This document shows positions 7,072-15,469 of a stretch of 39,033 nt of DNA, piece by piece (position 1 is the stretch's first letter; each line of letters starts with the position of its first letter). This DNA is from Nocardia seriolae NBRC 15557 (lineage in GTDB: Bacteria; Actinomycetota; Actinomycetes; Mycobacteriales; Mycobacteriaceae), in the NCBI RefSeq assembly GCF_007990715.1, contig NZ_BJWY01000068.1, forward strand, positions 1 through 39,033, written 5' to 3'. A program made the position numbers and the translations under genes. The notes under the pieces are model-generated. The model was given only the letters and a program-made list of their open reading frames with translations. It had not been told where the DNA came from and searched no databases.

Positions 7072-8355
7072 GTGCAGCACGCCTCAGTCACCCCCGATGA
7101 CCAGCCGGTTCCGGATTCGCAAGCCCCGGCCGGTGACCCGAATTACCTGGTCGGCCTCGATCTGAACGGCCGCCGCGTGGTCGTGGTCGGCGGTGGCACG
7201 GTGGCCCAGCGGCGGCTCGGACTGCTCATCGCCTCCGGCGCGGACGTGCACGTGATCAGCCGCGAGGTGACCCCCGCGGTCGAGGGCATGGCCACCTCCG
7301 GGCAGCTCACCGTCGAGTTGCGCGCCTACGCCGACGGCGATCTGGACGGCGCCTGGTACGTCATGGCCTGCACCGACGAACCCGAGACCAATGCGGCCGT
7401 GGTCGCCGAGGCCACCCGCCGCCGGGTGTTCTGCGTGCGCGCCGACACCGCCCGCCTGGGCACCGCGGTCACCCCGGCCACCGCCCGCTACGACGGCATG
7501 ACCCTGGGCGTGCTCGCGGGCGGCCAGCACCGCCGTTCGGCCGCCGTGCGCAACGCGCTGCTCGAGGCGCTGCAATCCGGTGTGGTGACCGATGATTCGG
7601 CCCCCGTCACCCCCGGCGTCGCCCTGGTCGGCGGCGGGCCCGGCGACCCGGACCTGATCACCGTGCGCGGCCGCCGCCTGCTGGCCCGCGCGAATCTCGT
7701 TGTCGCCGACCGTCTCGCGCCGCCGGAGCTGCTGGCCGAACTCGGTCCCGACGTCGAGGTCATCGACGCCGCCAAGATTCCCTACGGCCGCGCCATGGCC
7801 CAGGAGCACATCAATGCCGCGCTCATCGAGGGCGCGAAGGCGGGCAAGTTCGTGGTCCGGCTCAAGGGCGGCGACAACTATGTCTTCGGCCGCGGTTACG
7901 AGGAACTCGAAGCCTGCGTCGACGCGGGCATCCCGGTGACCGTGGTCCCCGGCGTCACCAGCGCCATCTCGGTCCCCGCCCTCGCGGGCATCCCGGTCAC
8001 CCACCGCGGCGTCACCCACGAATTCGTTGTCGTCAGCGGCCACGTCGCCCCCGACCATCCGGACTCCCTGGTCGACTGGCCCGCCCTGGCCAAACTTCGC
8101 GGCACCATCGTGCTGCTCATGGCCGTCGAGCGCATCGAGAAGTTCGCCGACGCCCTGATGTCCGGTGGCCGCGCCGCCGACACCCCGGCCACTGTCATCC
8201 AGGAGGGCAGCCTGCGCACCCAGCGCGTCCTGCGCGCGGATCTGGCCACCATCGCCGAACGGGTCCGCGCCGAGGGCATCCGTCCACCCGCCATCATCGT
8301 CATCGGCCCGACCGCCGGATTCACCGCGGGCGCACCGGACCAGGACCGCGCCTGA
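7072..8355 (+). CDS. cysG: fused siroheme synthase / uroporphyrinogen-III C-methyltransferase
   Basis: A 427-residue cytoplasmic fusion enzyme of siroheme synthesis. The N-terminal part (residues about 20-170) is a CysG-N/Met8-like NAD-dependent precorrin-2 dehydrogenase/ferrochelatase domain with the Rossmann motif VVVVGGGTVAQRR. The C-terminal part (about 185-420) is the SAM-dependent SUMT domain, with VGGGPGDPDLITVRGRRLL, VRLKGGDNYVFGRG, VPGVTSAISVPALAGIPVTH and VVVSGH. It converts uroporphyrinogen III to precorrin-2 and on towards siroheme, the cofactor of sulfite and nitrite reductases. The length and order match the mycobacterial CysG (Rv2847c type). GTG 7072 is preferred over upstream codons because of the -10 box just before it. 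The EfpA-like pump follows, as in M. tuberculosis. Confidence 0.92.
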   Translation: MQHASVTPDDQPVPDSQAPAGDPNYLVGLDLNGRRVVVVGGGTVAQRRLGLLIASGADVHVISREVTPAVEGMATSGQLTVELRAYADGDLDGAWYVMACTDEPETNAAVVAEATRRRVFCVRADTARLGTAVTPATARYDGMTLGVLAGGQHRRSAAVRNALLEALQSGVVTDDSAPVTPGVALVGGGPGDPDLITVRGRRLLARANLVVADRLAPPELLAELGPDVEVIDAAKIPYGRAMAQEHINAALIEGAKAGKFVVRLKGGDNYVFGRGYEELEACVDAGIPVTVVPGVTSAISVPALAGIPVTHRGVTHEFVVVSGHVAPDHPDSLVDWPALAKLRGTIVLLMAVERIEKFADALMSGGRAADTPATVIQEGSLRTQRVLRADLATIAERVRAEGIRPPAIIVIGPTAGFTAGAPDQDRA

Positions 8356-8395
8356 CGGTGCCCAACGAGGTCGGTTGCCGGATCAGGCCATCCAC

Positions 8396-8401
8396 TACAG
8401 T
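8396..8401 (+). promoter_or_regulatory. -10 box of the efpA-like gene (leaderless)
   Basis: TACAGT ends 6 nt before GTG 8408, with no Shine-Dalgarno between. The -35 region is weak (TTGCCG at 8375-8380 would give a 15-nt spacer). The arrangement implies a leaderless transcript separate from cysG. Confidence 0.5.
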
Positions 8402-8407
8402 GGGCGC

Positions 8408-9895
8408 GTGCTCGATAACCCCACTGCGACGACGCAGTATCCGGTGCCCACACGGGCGTTCGGGCTCGCGATTCTCGTCCTCAGCGGACTTCAGCTGATG
8501 GTCGTGCTCGACGGCACCGTCATGATCCTGGCGCTGCCGCGACTACAGGAGCAGTTGGGTCTGTCCAACGCGGGCAGCGCGTGGACCGTGACCGCCTACG
8601 GTCTTCCGTTCGCGGGCCTCATGCTCCTGGGTGGGCGACTCGGCGACTCGTTCGGCCGCAAGCGGATGCTGATCCTGGGCGTCGCGTTGTTCACCCTCGC
8701 CTCGGCGCTGTGCGGCACCGCGCAGAACGAGGCGTGGCTGATCGCGGCTCGCGCCCTGCAGGGCACCGGTGCCGCGATCGCCGCGCCGACCGCGTTCGCG
8801 CTGGTCGCGAGCACCTACGCGCCCGGTCCGGCCCGCAATCAGGCGGTGGCCATCTTCGGATCCATGGTCGGCGTCGGCTCGGTCGGCGGTCTGGTGATCG
8901 GCGGTGCGCTCACCCAGGTGGATTGGCGCTGGATCTTCTGGATCAATGTGCCGATCGGCATTCTCATCGTGTGGGGCGCGATCTACCAGCTGCGCGACAC
9001 CGCCCACCACCGCATGTCCATGGATGTGCGCGGCGCGATCCTGGGCACGGTGGCGTGTGTGTCGATCGTGTTCGGCGCGACCGAGGGACCCGAAATGGGC
9101 TGGGGCTCACCGATCATCCTGGGCACCCTGATCGGCGGCTTCGTCCTGCTGCTGGTGTTCATCCTCGCCGAGCGCGATGTCGACAACCCGCTGCTGCCGT
9201 GGTCGTTGTTCGACAGCCGCGACCGCGTGATCACCTTCGCCGCCATCTTCCTGGCCTCCGGCGTGCTCGGCGCGACCACCTTCTTCGTCGCCCAGTTCCT
9301 CCAGAACGTCTTGCGCTACAGCCCCTTGCAGGCGGGTCTGGCCAGCATCCCGTTCACCCTCGGCGCGGGCGTCGGCACCGCGGTGGCCTCCAAGGCGTGC
9401 ATGTACATCCGGGCGCGCTGGCTGCTGCTGGCCGCGGCCGCGGTGCTGTCGGGCGCGCTGTATTTCGGTTCCACGCTGGACAGTTCGGCCGACTACTTCC
9501 CGACGCTGCTGGTCATGATGTCGATCGTGGGCTTCTGCATCGGCACCGCCATCGTGATCCTGCCGCTGTGCGTGCTGGTCGGGGTGGACATGGCCCACAT
9601 CGGCCCGCTCTCGGCGGTCGGCCAGATGTTCATGAACATGGGCACGCCGTTCGCGGTCGGCGTGCTCAGCCCGGTCGCTCTCTCGCGCACCCTGTCGCTG
9701 GACAAGGGGGCCACCGGCAAGGTGAGCGAGATGACCCAGCATCAGATCGACGCGCTGGGCAGCGGGTACACCCTCGTCCTGCTGGTGTGCGCCATCGGCA
9801 CCGCGATCATGGGTCTGCTCGCATTGACGTTGCGGTACACGCCGCAGCAGCTGGCCCAGGCGCAGCACGCGCAGGACGAGGCGCAGAAGAGTTAG
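8408..9895 (+). CDS. efpA: EfpA-like MFS drug efflux transporter (DHA2 family)
   Basis: A 495-residue transporter with about 14 hydrophobic segments. It has the MFS motif A region LLGGRLGDSFGRKRM, motif C-like SVGGLVIGGALTQVDWRW, and the DHA2 opening LMVVLDGTVMILALPRLQ. The C-terminus (LRYTPQQLAQAQ) closely recalls the end of mycobacterial EfpA. In M. tuberculosis, efpA also follows cysG, so both sequence and order support orthology. It exports lipophilic compounds or drugs by proton antiport. Its stop overlaps the stop of the convergent SMP-30-like gene by 4 bp (9892-9895). GTG 8408 is chosen over a much longer open frame because of the promoter spacing and the family start. Confidence 0.85.
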   Translation: MLDNPTATTQYPVPTRAFGLAILVLSGLQLMVVLDGTVMILALPRLQEQLGLSNAGSAWTVTAYGLPFAGLMLLGGRLGDSFGRKRMLILGVALFTLASALCGTAQNEAWLIAARALQGTGAAIAAPTAFALVASTYAPGPARNQAVAIFGSMVGVGSVGGLVIGGALTQVDWRWIFWINVPIGILIVWGAIYQLRDTAHHRMSMDVRGAILGTVACVSIVFGATEGPEMGWGSPIILGTLIGGFVLLLVFILAERDVDNPLLPWSLFDSRDRVITFAAIFLASGVLGATTFFVAQFLQNVLRYSPLQAGLASIPFTLGAGVGTAVASKACMYIRARWLLLAAAAVLSGALYFGSTLDSSADYFPTLLVMMSIVGFCIGTAIVILPLCVLVGVDMAHIGPLSAVGQMFMNMGTPFAVGVLSPVALSRTLSLDKGATGKVSEMTQHQIDALGSGYTLVLLVCAIGTAIMGLLALTLRYTPQQLAQAQHAQDEAQKS

Positions 9896-10881
9896 GGCAG
9901 CGTGGTGACCGCGATCGCCGTTTCGGTCAGGCTGCCCAGGTAGATCCGGCCGTCCTGCTCGGCGACCCCGGTGACCATGGAGTAGTCGGTGCCCTCGCAT
10001 TGCAGGTCATGGACCAGCGTGCCGTCGAAGTCGAAGGCCTGCACCCACACCGTGCGCGCCGCCTTCGGTTGCAGCGCTTCGGGAATCGCCCACACCAGCC
10101 GCCGCAGCACCCCGGGGAGCGGAAGCAGCAGGTCCAGCAACGGATTTCGCGGCGATACCAGCGCCACCCAGATCAGCCCGTCACTGCCCAGGCCCATATT
10201 GTCGGGGAAGGCGGGCAGGTTCTCCACGAAGTGGTCGTGGGTGCCCGCCTTCGGCCCGCTCAGCCAGTACCGGGTGATGCGGTAGCCGCCGGTCTCGGCC
10301 ACCAGCACGCACGAGCGATCCGGCGCGAGCACGATGCCGTTGGCGAATTTCAGCCCGTCGACCAGCGTTTCGACGCTGCCGTCGGGATCGCGGCGCAGCA
10401 GCCGCCCGGTCTCGGAGTGCTCGAGCATGTCGCCCATGTACTCGCCGAGCTTCCAGTTGCGGGTCGACTCGGAGAAGTAGATCGTGTCGCCGTCGGCGAC
10501 CACATTGCTGGTGAAGTTCAGGGGCACGCCGTCGATGTCGGTCTCGAGCACCTCGAACTGCCCGCCCGGCTTGTCCAGCCGCAGCAGTCCGCGCTCGGCG
10601 TCGCAGATCAGCAGTGCCCCATCGGGTTCGGCGTGCAGGCCCAGCGGCCGCCCGCCGGTGTTCCCGAGCGTCTCGACCGCGCCGTCGGCCGGATCGACGG
10701 CCACCAGGGTGCCGTCCGCGAGGCCCGCGACCACTCTGCCGTCGGCGGCGATCACCACATCCTCCGGCCCGGACCCGGGTAGCTCGAATCGTCGTACCGC
10801 CGGCATCGGTGGCGCACTGTGGTTTTCGCGGGCGCGTGGCGTCGCCTTGGGCGGGCTCCAGCGCCGGGGCTGCATAGACAT
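9892..10881 (-). CDS. SMP-30/strictosidine synthase-like beta-propeller protein
   Basis: A 329-residue protein of the SMP-30/gluconolactonase/strictosidine-synthase-like six-bladed propeller superfamily. Repeated blade motifs are visible: GPEDVVIAADGRVVAGLADG near residue 35, RPLGLHAEPDGALLICDAERG, FTSNVVADGDTIYFSESTRNW, FANGIVLAPDRSCVLVAETG and FPDNMGLGSDGLIWVALVSP. Members hydrolyse lactones or esters with a bound divalent metal. The N-terminus has no clear signal peptide. ATG 10881 is followed two codons later by another ATG at 10875, which is equally possible. The gene is divergent from a TetR regulator and the control region contains an imperfect palindrome, so the TetR protein probably regulates it. 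Confidence 0.8.
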   Translation of the reverse strand: MSMQPRRWSPPKATPRARENHSAPPMPAVRRFELPGSGPEDVVIAADGRVVAGLADGTLVAVDPADGAVETLGNTGGRPLGLHAEPDGALLICDAERGLLRLDKPGGQFEVLETDIDGVPLNFTSNVVADGDTIYFSESTRNWKLGEYMGDMLEHSETGRLLRRDPDGSVETLVDGLKFANGIVLAPDRSCVLVAETGGYRITRYWLSGPKAGTHDHFVENLPAFPDNMGLGSDGLIWVALVSPRNPLLDLLLPLPGVLRRLVWAIPEALQPKAARTVWVQAFDFDGTLVHDLQCEGTDYSMVTGVAEQDGRIYLGSLTETAIAVTTLP

Positions 10882-10911
10882 GACCCAATTCAACCGCGAC
10901 GAGGCCGACTC

Positions 10912-10940
10912 TTGGGTGTCAACAGATGTTGGCATACACT
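10912..10940 (+). promoter_or_regulatory. tetR promoter with embedded operator
   Basis: TTGGGT (10912-10917) and TACACT (10935-10940) are spaced by 17 nt, with the start GTG 7 nt later. Between them lies TGTCAAC-AGAT-GTTGGCA (10917-10934), a 7-bp inverted repeat with one mismatch. It covers the spacer and would block polymerase when bound. TTGACA on the opposite strand (10922-10917) could be the -35 box of the divergent gene. Confidence 0.6.
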
Positions 10941-10947
10941 CGTGGGC

Positions 10948-11523
10948 GTGACTGTGGAGCAGAGTCCGCGGCGGTCCGACGCCACCCGCGCGGCGATTCT
11001 GGAGGCGGCGCGGCATCGCTTCGCCGCCGACGGGTACCGGAAGGCGACCATCCGGGCCATCGCCGCCGATGCCGGGATCGACCCGTCGATGGTGATGCGC
11101 TACTACGGCAACAAGGACGGATTGTTCGACGCCGCCCTCGATATCGACCTGGAGTTGCCCGATCTCAGTGCGGAGAAACGGGATTCGCTGGGCGCGCAGA
11201 TCGCCGACCGTTTCTTCGAGCTCTGGGAGCAGCCGCCGACCAGCGAAATCCTGCTCACCCTCATGCGTTCCGCGCTGAGCGACGAGATGGTGGTGGAGCG
11301 CACGCAGCGGATCTTCGCCGAGCAGCTGATGCCGGCGGTGCTGCGCTTCGGCGACCCGTTCGACGCCCCGCGCCGCGCCGGGCTGATCGCCACCCAGATT
11401 CTCGGGCTGGCCCTGTGCCGGTACGTACTGCGGCTCCCGCCGGTGGTCGCGCTCACCCGCGAGCAGATCGTGGCCGACATCGGGCCGACGATTCAGCGCT
11501 ACCTCACCCTCGGCACCGACTGA
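10948..11523 (+). CDS. TetR-family transcriptional regulator
   Basis: A 191-residue TetR regulator. The N-terminal helix-turn-helix is typical: RAAILEAARHRFAADGYRKA then IRAIAADAGIDPSMVMRYYG (about residues 13-52). The C-terminal ligand domain resembles actinobacterial TetR_C groups (RFFELWEQPPTSEILLTLMR, GLIATQILGLALCRYVLRLP). GTG 10948 is chosen because the -10 box ends 7 nt before it; GTG 10942 and GTG 10954 are also in frame. It most likely represses itself and the divergent SMP-30-like gene through the palindrome at 10917-10934. The ligand is not predictable. Confidence 0.88.
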   Translation: MTVEQSPRRSDATRAAILEAARHRFAADGYRKATIRAIAADAGIDPSMVMRYYGNKDGLFDAALDIDLELPDLSAEKRDSLGAQIADRFFELWEQPPTSEILLTLMRSALSDEMVVERTQRIFAEQLMPAVLRFGDPFDAPRRAGLIATQILGLALCRYVLRLPPVVALTREQIVADIGPTIQRYLTLGTD

Positions 11524-11543
11524 CCAGTGGTGAAAGCCACCGT

Positions 11544-11564
11544 GCCGGAGGGCTTTTCTCCGGC
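11544..11564. terminator. hairpin after tetR
   Basis: GCCGGAG (11544-11550) and CTCCGGC (11558-11564) form a perfect 7-bp stem around GGCTTTT, 20 bp after the tetR stop. There is no U tract after the stem. Confidence 0.4.
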
Positions 11565-11588
11565 CCGAACTTCGGTCACACTGCCCCG

Positions 11589-12215
11589 ATGGGGATGAGC
11601 CTGCACGCGGATCTGCTGGACCGCTGGACGAAACTGGCCGGGCCGGGCGCGCCCGCGGTGGGGGAGGACCTGGTCCGCCGCTACAGCGAGCCGCACCGCC
11701 GCTACCACACCGTCGAACATCTGGCCGCCATGCTGGCCGTCATCGACGATCTGGCCGCCGACGCCGCGGACCTGGACGCGGTCCGCTACGCCGCCTTCTT
11801 CCACGACGCCGTCTACGCCATGGACGGCGGCGACAATGAGGAGGCCAGCGCCCGGCTGGCCGAAACCACGCTGCCCGCAATGGGTGTCGCCCCGGAAACG
11901 GTGGCCGAGGTGGCCCGCCTGGTCCGCCTCACCGGCGGTCACCACCCCGACCCGTCCGACCGCAACGGTGCCGTCCTGTGCGACGCCGACCTCGCGATCC
12001 TGGCCGCCGCACCGCCGGTCTATGCCGCCTATACCGCCGCCGTCCGCGCCGAATACGCCCACGTGCCGGACGATCTGTTCCGGCCCGGCCGGGCCGCGGT
12101 GCTGGGCGCCCTGGCCGATCAGCCGGCCCTGTTCCGCACCCCCACCGGCCGCGCTCGCTACGAGGACGCGGCGCGGGCGAATCTCGCCGCCGAACTCGCC
12201 ACGCTCACCGCCTGA
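11589..12215 (+). CDS. HD-domain metal-dependent phosphohydrolase-like protein
   Basis: A 208-residue soluble protein of the HD superfamily group often described as a predicted metal-dependent HD phosphohydrolase. Metal-ligand candidates are visible in order: the His of YHTVEHLAAML near residue 39, the HD pair in YAAFFHDAVYAMDGGDNEE near residue 68, the His pair in LTGGHHPD, and the Asp of LCDADLAIL. ATG 11589 is chosen; ATG 11595 is also possible. A weak CACACT ends 6 nt before 11589, so this may be leaderless. Its TGA directly abuts the stop of the convergent AsnC gene: TGATCA at 12213-12218 holds both stops. The substrate is unknown. Confidence 0.8.
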   Translation: MGMSLHADLLDRWTKLAGPGAPAVGEDLVRRYSEPHRRYHTVEHLAAMLAVIDDLAADAADLDAVRYAAFFHDAVYAMDGGDNEEASARLAETTLPAMGVAPETVAEVARLVRLTGGHHPDPSDRNGAVLCDADLAILAAAPPVYAAYTAAVRAEYAHVPDDLFRPGRAAVLGALADQPALFRTPTGRARYEDAARANLAAELATLTA

Positions 12216-12692
12216 TCAGCGGGTGCCGTACTTGTAGGTCTGCTTGCGCAGCTTGAGGTAGACCATGATCTCGGCGTGGCGGACCCCGGCCAGGCCGCGA
12301 ATTCGATTGGACACCAGGTCCAGCAGGTCTTCGTCGTTCGGGCAGACGGCCTCGCAGAGGATGTCGTAGCGGCCCGCGCAGACCACCACGTAGGTGATCT
12401 CCTCGATGGTGGCCAGGATGTCGGCGACCGGCTGCACCGGCCCGTCGACGGTGATGGCGATCATGGCCTGCCGGAACAGTCCGACCTGGAGCGGATCGGT
12501 GACGGCCACGATCTGGATGACCCCGCCGTCGGACAGTTTCTGCACCCGCTGGCGCACGGCGGCCTCGGAGAGCCCGACGGCCTTCCCGATGGTGGCGTAG
12601 GCGCGCCGCCCGTCCTCTTGGAGTTGGGCGATGATGCGCTTGGAGACGTCGTCGAGATTCGGCGTTCCCCGGCCGGAGGTCTGGTCGGTCAC
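12216..12692 (-). CDS. Lrp/AsnC-family transcriptional regulator
   Basis: A 158-residue feast/famine regulator. The N-terminal winged helix-turn-helix is LDDVSKRIIAQLQEDGRRAY followed by IGKAVGLSEAAVRQRVQKL. The C-terminal RAM ligand/oligomerisation domain shows VVVCAGRYDILCEAVCPNDE and IRGLAGVRHAEIMVYLKLRK. GTG 12692 has AAGGA 7-8 nt upstream; an upstream open extension lacks family similarity. Such proteins respond to amino acids and often control adjacent aminotransferase/dehydrogenase genes, so the catabolic set at 13891-18495 is a candidate target (inference only). Confidence 0.9.
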   Translation of the reverse strand: MTDQTSGRGTPNLDDVSKRIIAQLQEDGRRAYATIGKAVGLSEAAVRQRVQKLSDGGVIQIVAVTDPLQVGLFRQAMIAITVDGPVQPVADILATIEEITYVVVCAGRYDILCEAVCPNDEDLLDLVSNRIRGLAGVRHAEIMVYLKLRKQTYKYGTR

Positions 12693-12694
12693 GT

Positions 12695-12771
12695 GATCAT
12701 CCTTCCCGATGGGCACGGTACGTTGGACAGCGACGCCGGATTCGGCGATTTTCGGTCCGACAAGGATGATC
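12695..12771. repeat. 10-bp inverted repeat spanning a divergent start region
   Basis: GATCATCCTT (12695-12704) and AAGGATGATC (12762-12771) are perfect reverse complements 57 bp apart. Each copy lies just before the start codon of one of the divergent genes and supplies its Shine-Dalgarno (AAGGA). This could be a paired AsnC binding site or a shared leader element. Confidence 0.55.
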
Positions 12772-12775
12772 TCCC

Positions 12776-13918
12776 GTGAAGTACGTTCCCCGCGCGGCGT
12801 TGTTCCTGGCCGTTCCCGCGCTGCTGTTCGCATTGCCGTGGTGGCTGCTGGTGTACACGGCCCTGTCCGGTCCATGGTTCTGGCTCGGCACCGCGGTTTT
12901 CCTGCTCGGTTATTTTGCTCTTCCCGCGGGCATGTTGCTCGGTCACGGCGCGCGGCAGTCGGATACGGCCGCGCTGATCGGCGACACGCTGCTGGGCGTG
13001 ATGTGGGTGGTGTTCACCTGGTCGGTGATCGGCGCGGTCGCGCGCGGGGTGCTGACGGTGGCGGGTGTGGACGATCCGGCGCGCTCGCGCCTTGTCGCGA
13101 TCGCCGTGGCGGCCATCTCGATCGGGCTGAGCGCGTGGGCCGTCTACGAGGCGCGCAGGTTGCCGCGGGTGCGCGCGGTCGAGGTGGAGATCCCCGGTCT
13201 GGGTGCGGGTTTGGACGGGCTGCGCCTGGTGGTCGTGACCGACACCCATTACGCGGCGACCGATCGGCTCGGCTGGTCGGAGCGGGTGGTCGCCGAGGTC
13301 AATGCGCTGCGCCCCGATATCGCCTGCCACGCCGGTGATCTCGCCGACGGCTCGGTGGAAAAGCGCCGGGCGCAGGTGGATCCGCTGGGCAAGGTGGAGG
13401 CCGAGTACGGCCGCTACTACATCACCGGCAATCACGAGTACTTCGGCGACGCCCCCGGCTGGATCGACCACATGTCCGGCCTGGGCTGGCGGCCGCTGCG
13501 CAACGAGCACCAGGTCATCACCCGCAATGGTGACTCCCTGGTGCTCGCCGGGATCGACGATCCCACCGGCGCGGGCCTGCCCGGCCACGGCCCCGATATC
13601 GACGCGGCCCTGACCGGGGCCGACCCCGCCCACCCGGTGATCCTGCTGGCCCACCAGCCCAAGCAGGTCACCGACGCGGTGAAAGCCGGTGTGGCCCTGC
13701 AAATCTCGGGCCACACCCACGGCGGTCAGATCTGGCCCTTCCGCTACCTGGTCCGCCTGGATCAGCCGGTGGTGGCCGGACTCAGCCGTCACGGTGACCA
13801 CACTCAGCTCTACACCAGCCGCGGTACCGGCTTCTGGGGCCCGCAACTACGGCTGTTCGCGCCCAGTGAGATCACCGTGCTGATCCTGCGTCAGCTGTCG
13901 AAGCCCAATCCCGTGTAG
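12776..13918 (+). CDS. membrane-anchored metallophosphoesterase (calcineurin-like)
   Basis: A 380-residue protein with four N-terminal membrane helices (about residues 6-30, 33-56, 68-92, 105-124) and a C-terminal calcineurin-like phosphoesterase domain. All metal-binding motifs are present: VVVTDTHYA (155-158 DTH), HAGDLADG (about 187), TGNHEYFG (about 218), VILLAHQP and SGHTHGGQIWP (about 313). This matches the YkuE/YaeI-like class, some members of which hydrolyse UDP-diacylglucosamine or other lipid-linked phosphates. GTG 12776 sits behind GGATGATCTCCC, a modest ribosome site. The 3' end overlaps the convergent FAD oxidoreductase gene by 28 bp (13891-13918). Confidence 0.87.
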   Translation: MKYVPRAALFLAVPALLFALPWWLLVYTALSGPWFWLGTAVFLLGYFALPAGMLLGHGARQSDTAALIGDTLLGVMWVVFTWSVIGAVARGVLTVAGVDDPARSRLVAIAVAAISIGLSAWAVYEARRLPRVRAVEVEIPGLGAGLDGLRLVVVTDTHYAATDRLGWSERVVAEVNALRPDIACHAGDLADGSVEKRRAQVDPLGKVEAEYGRYYITGNHEYFGDAPGWIDHMSGLGWRPLRNEHQVITRNGDSLVLAGIDDPTGAGLPGHGPDIDAALTGADPAHPVILLAHQPKQVTDAVKAGVALQISGHTHGGQIWPFRYLVRLDQPVVAGLSRHGDHTQLYTSRGTGFWGPQLRLFAPSEITVLILRQLSKPNPV

Positions 13919-15306
13919 TCCAAGGTCTTCAGCCACAGATTCCGCCGCCCCTGGTGGGCGTCGGCGCGGGCCAGGGACCAGCGGGTGAGGTGAATTCCCG
14001 CGGAGCGCAAGGGCTCCGGGGGCAGCGGCAGCGGCCGGGAACGGACCATGCGCAGCCGGGTGCGTTCGGTGTCCAGGCCCCACAGCTGGTCGAGCATGAC
14101 CTCCGCGCCGAAGCGGGTCGCGCCCACGCCCAGGCCGGTGTAGCCGGCGACGTAGACGAGCCGGCCCTTGTAGGCCGATCCGAAGAAGGCGCAGAACCGG
14201 CCGCAGGTGTCGATGACGCCTCCCCACCGGTGGGTGAAGCGCAGACCGTCGAGCTGGGGGAAGGTCTGGAAGAAGTGCTGTGCCAGGGTCTCGAAGGTGG
14301 CCTCGTTGTATTCCAGGGTCGGGGCTATGCGGTTACCGACGTGGTAGATCGCGTCGTACCCGCCGAACAGAATGCGGTTGTCGCTGGTCAGGCGGTAGTA
14401 GTGGAACCGGTAGGAGGCGTCGCCCAGACCCATGCGCGAGTTCCAGCCGATGCTGCGGAGCTGCTCGGCGGACAGCGGCTCGGTCATGAGCGCGTAGTCG
14501 TAGACCGGCACCACGTGCCTGGTCACCTTTGGCACCGGACCCGCGAAGGCGCTGGTGCACAACGCGACTCGCGGTGCGCGCACCTCACCGTGCGGGGTGT
14601 GCAGGGTCAGCGTGCCGCCGTAGGACTTCGAAATGCGTTGCACGGGAGTGCCTTCGAATATCCGTACCCCCGCTTCGACACAGGCGCGCCGCAATCCCCA
14701 GGCCAGCCGGGCCGGATCCAGCATGGCCACGCCGTCGCGGTCCCACCAGCCGCCCAGATAGGTGGGGGAGTGCACCATGCCCTGTACCTGGGGCGCGTCC
14801 AGCAATTCGGTGCGGTGGCCCAGTGATTCGGCGGCCGCGTGGCTCTCCTCGAGCCATTCGAGCTCGTGCGGCGCGGTGGCGACTTCCATTTCCCCGGTGC
14901 GCTCGAAATCGCAGTCGATGCGATAGCGCGCGATGGCCCGCTCGATCTCGTCGAGATTGGTGCGGCCCAGGCGTTCCAGCTCCCCGATCTCGTCGGGAAA
15001 GCGTTCCAGCCCATTGGCCAGCCCGTGGGTCAGGCTGGCGGCGCAGAAGCCGCCGTTGCGGCCCGAGGCCGCGTGCCCGCACAGCCCCGATTCCAGCAGC
15101 ACCACATCGGTGCCGGGATTGCGCTCCTTGGCCAGCAGTGCGGTCCACAGTCCGCTGTAGCCGCCGCCGATGACGGCCAGACCCGCGTCGGTGGCGGCGG
15201 TCAGGGGGTCCGTGGGGGTCGGCCGCTCGGGCCGGTCGGTCCAGTACGGCGTCGGCGCTGCATCGATGAGTGCCGACGCCCACAGTTTGCTTCCTTTGGC
15301 CGACAT
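13891..15306 (-). CDS. FAD-dependent amine/amino-acid oxidoreductase (DAO family)
   Basis: A 471-residue flavoprotein of the D-amino-acid oxidase (DAO) superfamily, similar in layout to gamma-glutamylputrescine oxidase (PuuB). The dinucleotide-binding motif is LAVIGGGYSGLWTALLAKE near residue 44, followed by VVLLESGLCGHAASGRNGGF, the usual DAO region before the isoalloxazine site. The C-terminal FAD contact is YVAGYTGLGVGATRFGAEVM. Such enzymes oxidise a C-N bond of an amine or amino acid, releasing aldehyde or keto product plus peroxide or reduced flavin. It is the last of a minus-strand series with MmsA and a class III aminotransferase, which fits polyamine or omega-amino-acid breakdown. 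GAGAAGGAG lies about 10 nt before ATG 15306. The spacer before it (15307-15469) contains a long hairpin. Confidence 0.88.
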   Translation of the reverse strand: MSAKGSKLWASALIDAAPTPYWTDRPERPTPTDPLTAATDAGLAVIGGGYSGLWTALLAKERNPGTDVVLLESGLCGHAASGRNGGFCAASLTHGLANGLERFPDEIGELERLGRTNLDEIERAIARYRIDCDFERTGEMEVATAPHELEWLEESHAAAESLGHRTELLDAPQVQGMVHSPTYLGGWWDRDGVAMLDPARLAWGLRRACVEAGVRIFEGTPVQRISKSYGGTLTLHTPHGEVRAPRVALCTSAFAGPVPKVTRHVVPVYDYALMTEPLSAEQLRSIGWNSRMGLGDASYRFHYYRLTSDNRILFGGYDAIYHVGNRIAPTLEYNEATFETLAQHFFQTFPQLDGLRFTHRWGGVIDTCGRFCAFFGSAYKGRLVYVAGYTGLGVGATRFGAEVMLDQLWGLDTERTRLRMVRSRPLPLPPEPLRSAGIHLTRWSLARADAHQGRRNLWLKTLDYTGLGFDS

Positions 15307-15416
15307 GGCCGATCAACTCCTTCTCTTTTGTGCCGGAATACGGCGAATCAACTGTGAAAACTCTTCCGGGATTCGACCCGGACCCCATTTACCTACGGCC
15401 GCACCGGGGTATGCGA

Positions 15417-15460
15417 AAGCCGCCGATGGTCACCGGTGAGACGGGACCAGTCGGCGGCTT
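15417..15460 (-). terminator. long hairpin, candidate attenuator or terminator
   Basis: Read on the minus strand, AAGCCGCCGA (15460-15451) pairs perfectly with TCGGCGGCTT (15426-15417). After a one-base bulge, TGGTC (15449-15445) pairs with GACCA (15431-15427). The 13-nt loop is 15444-15432. The stem is followed by TTCGC. It begins 9 nt after the stop of the small ORF and lies 110 nt before the FAD oxidoreductase start, so it separates the two halves of the cluster. Confidence 0.7.
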
Positions 15461-15469
15461 GCGAAAGAG

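Noticed and set aside
15365..15382. tRNA T-arm-like sequence (CCGGG-TCGAAT-CCCGG on the minus strand)
   Set aside because: It lacks one base of the T loop, and no acceptor, D or anticodon arm is nearby; it is just a 6-bp hairpin.
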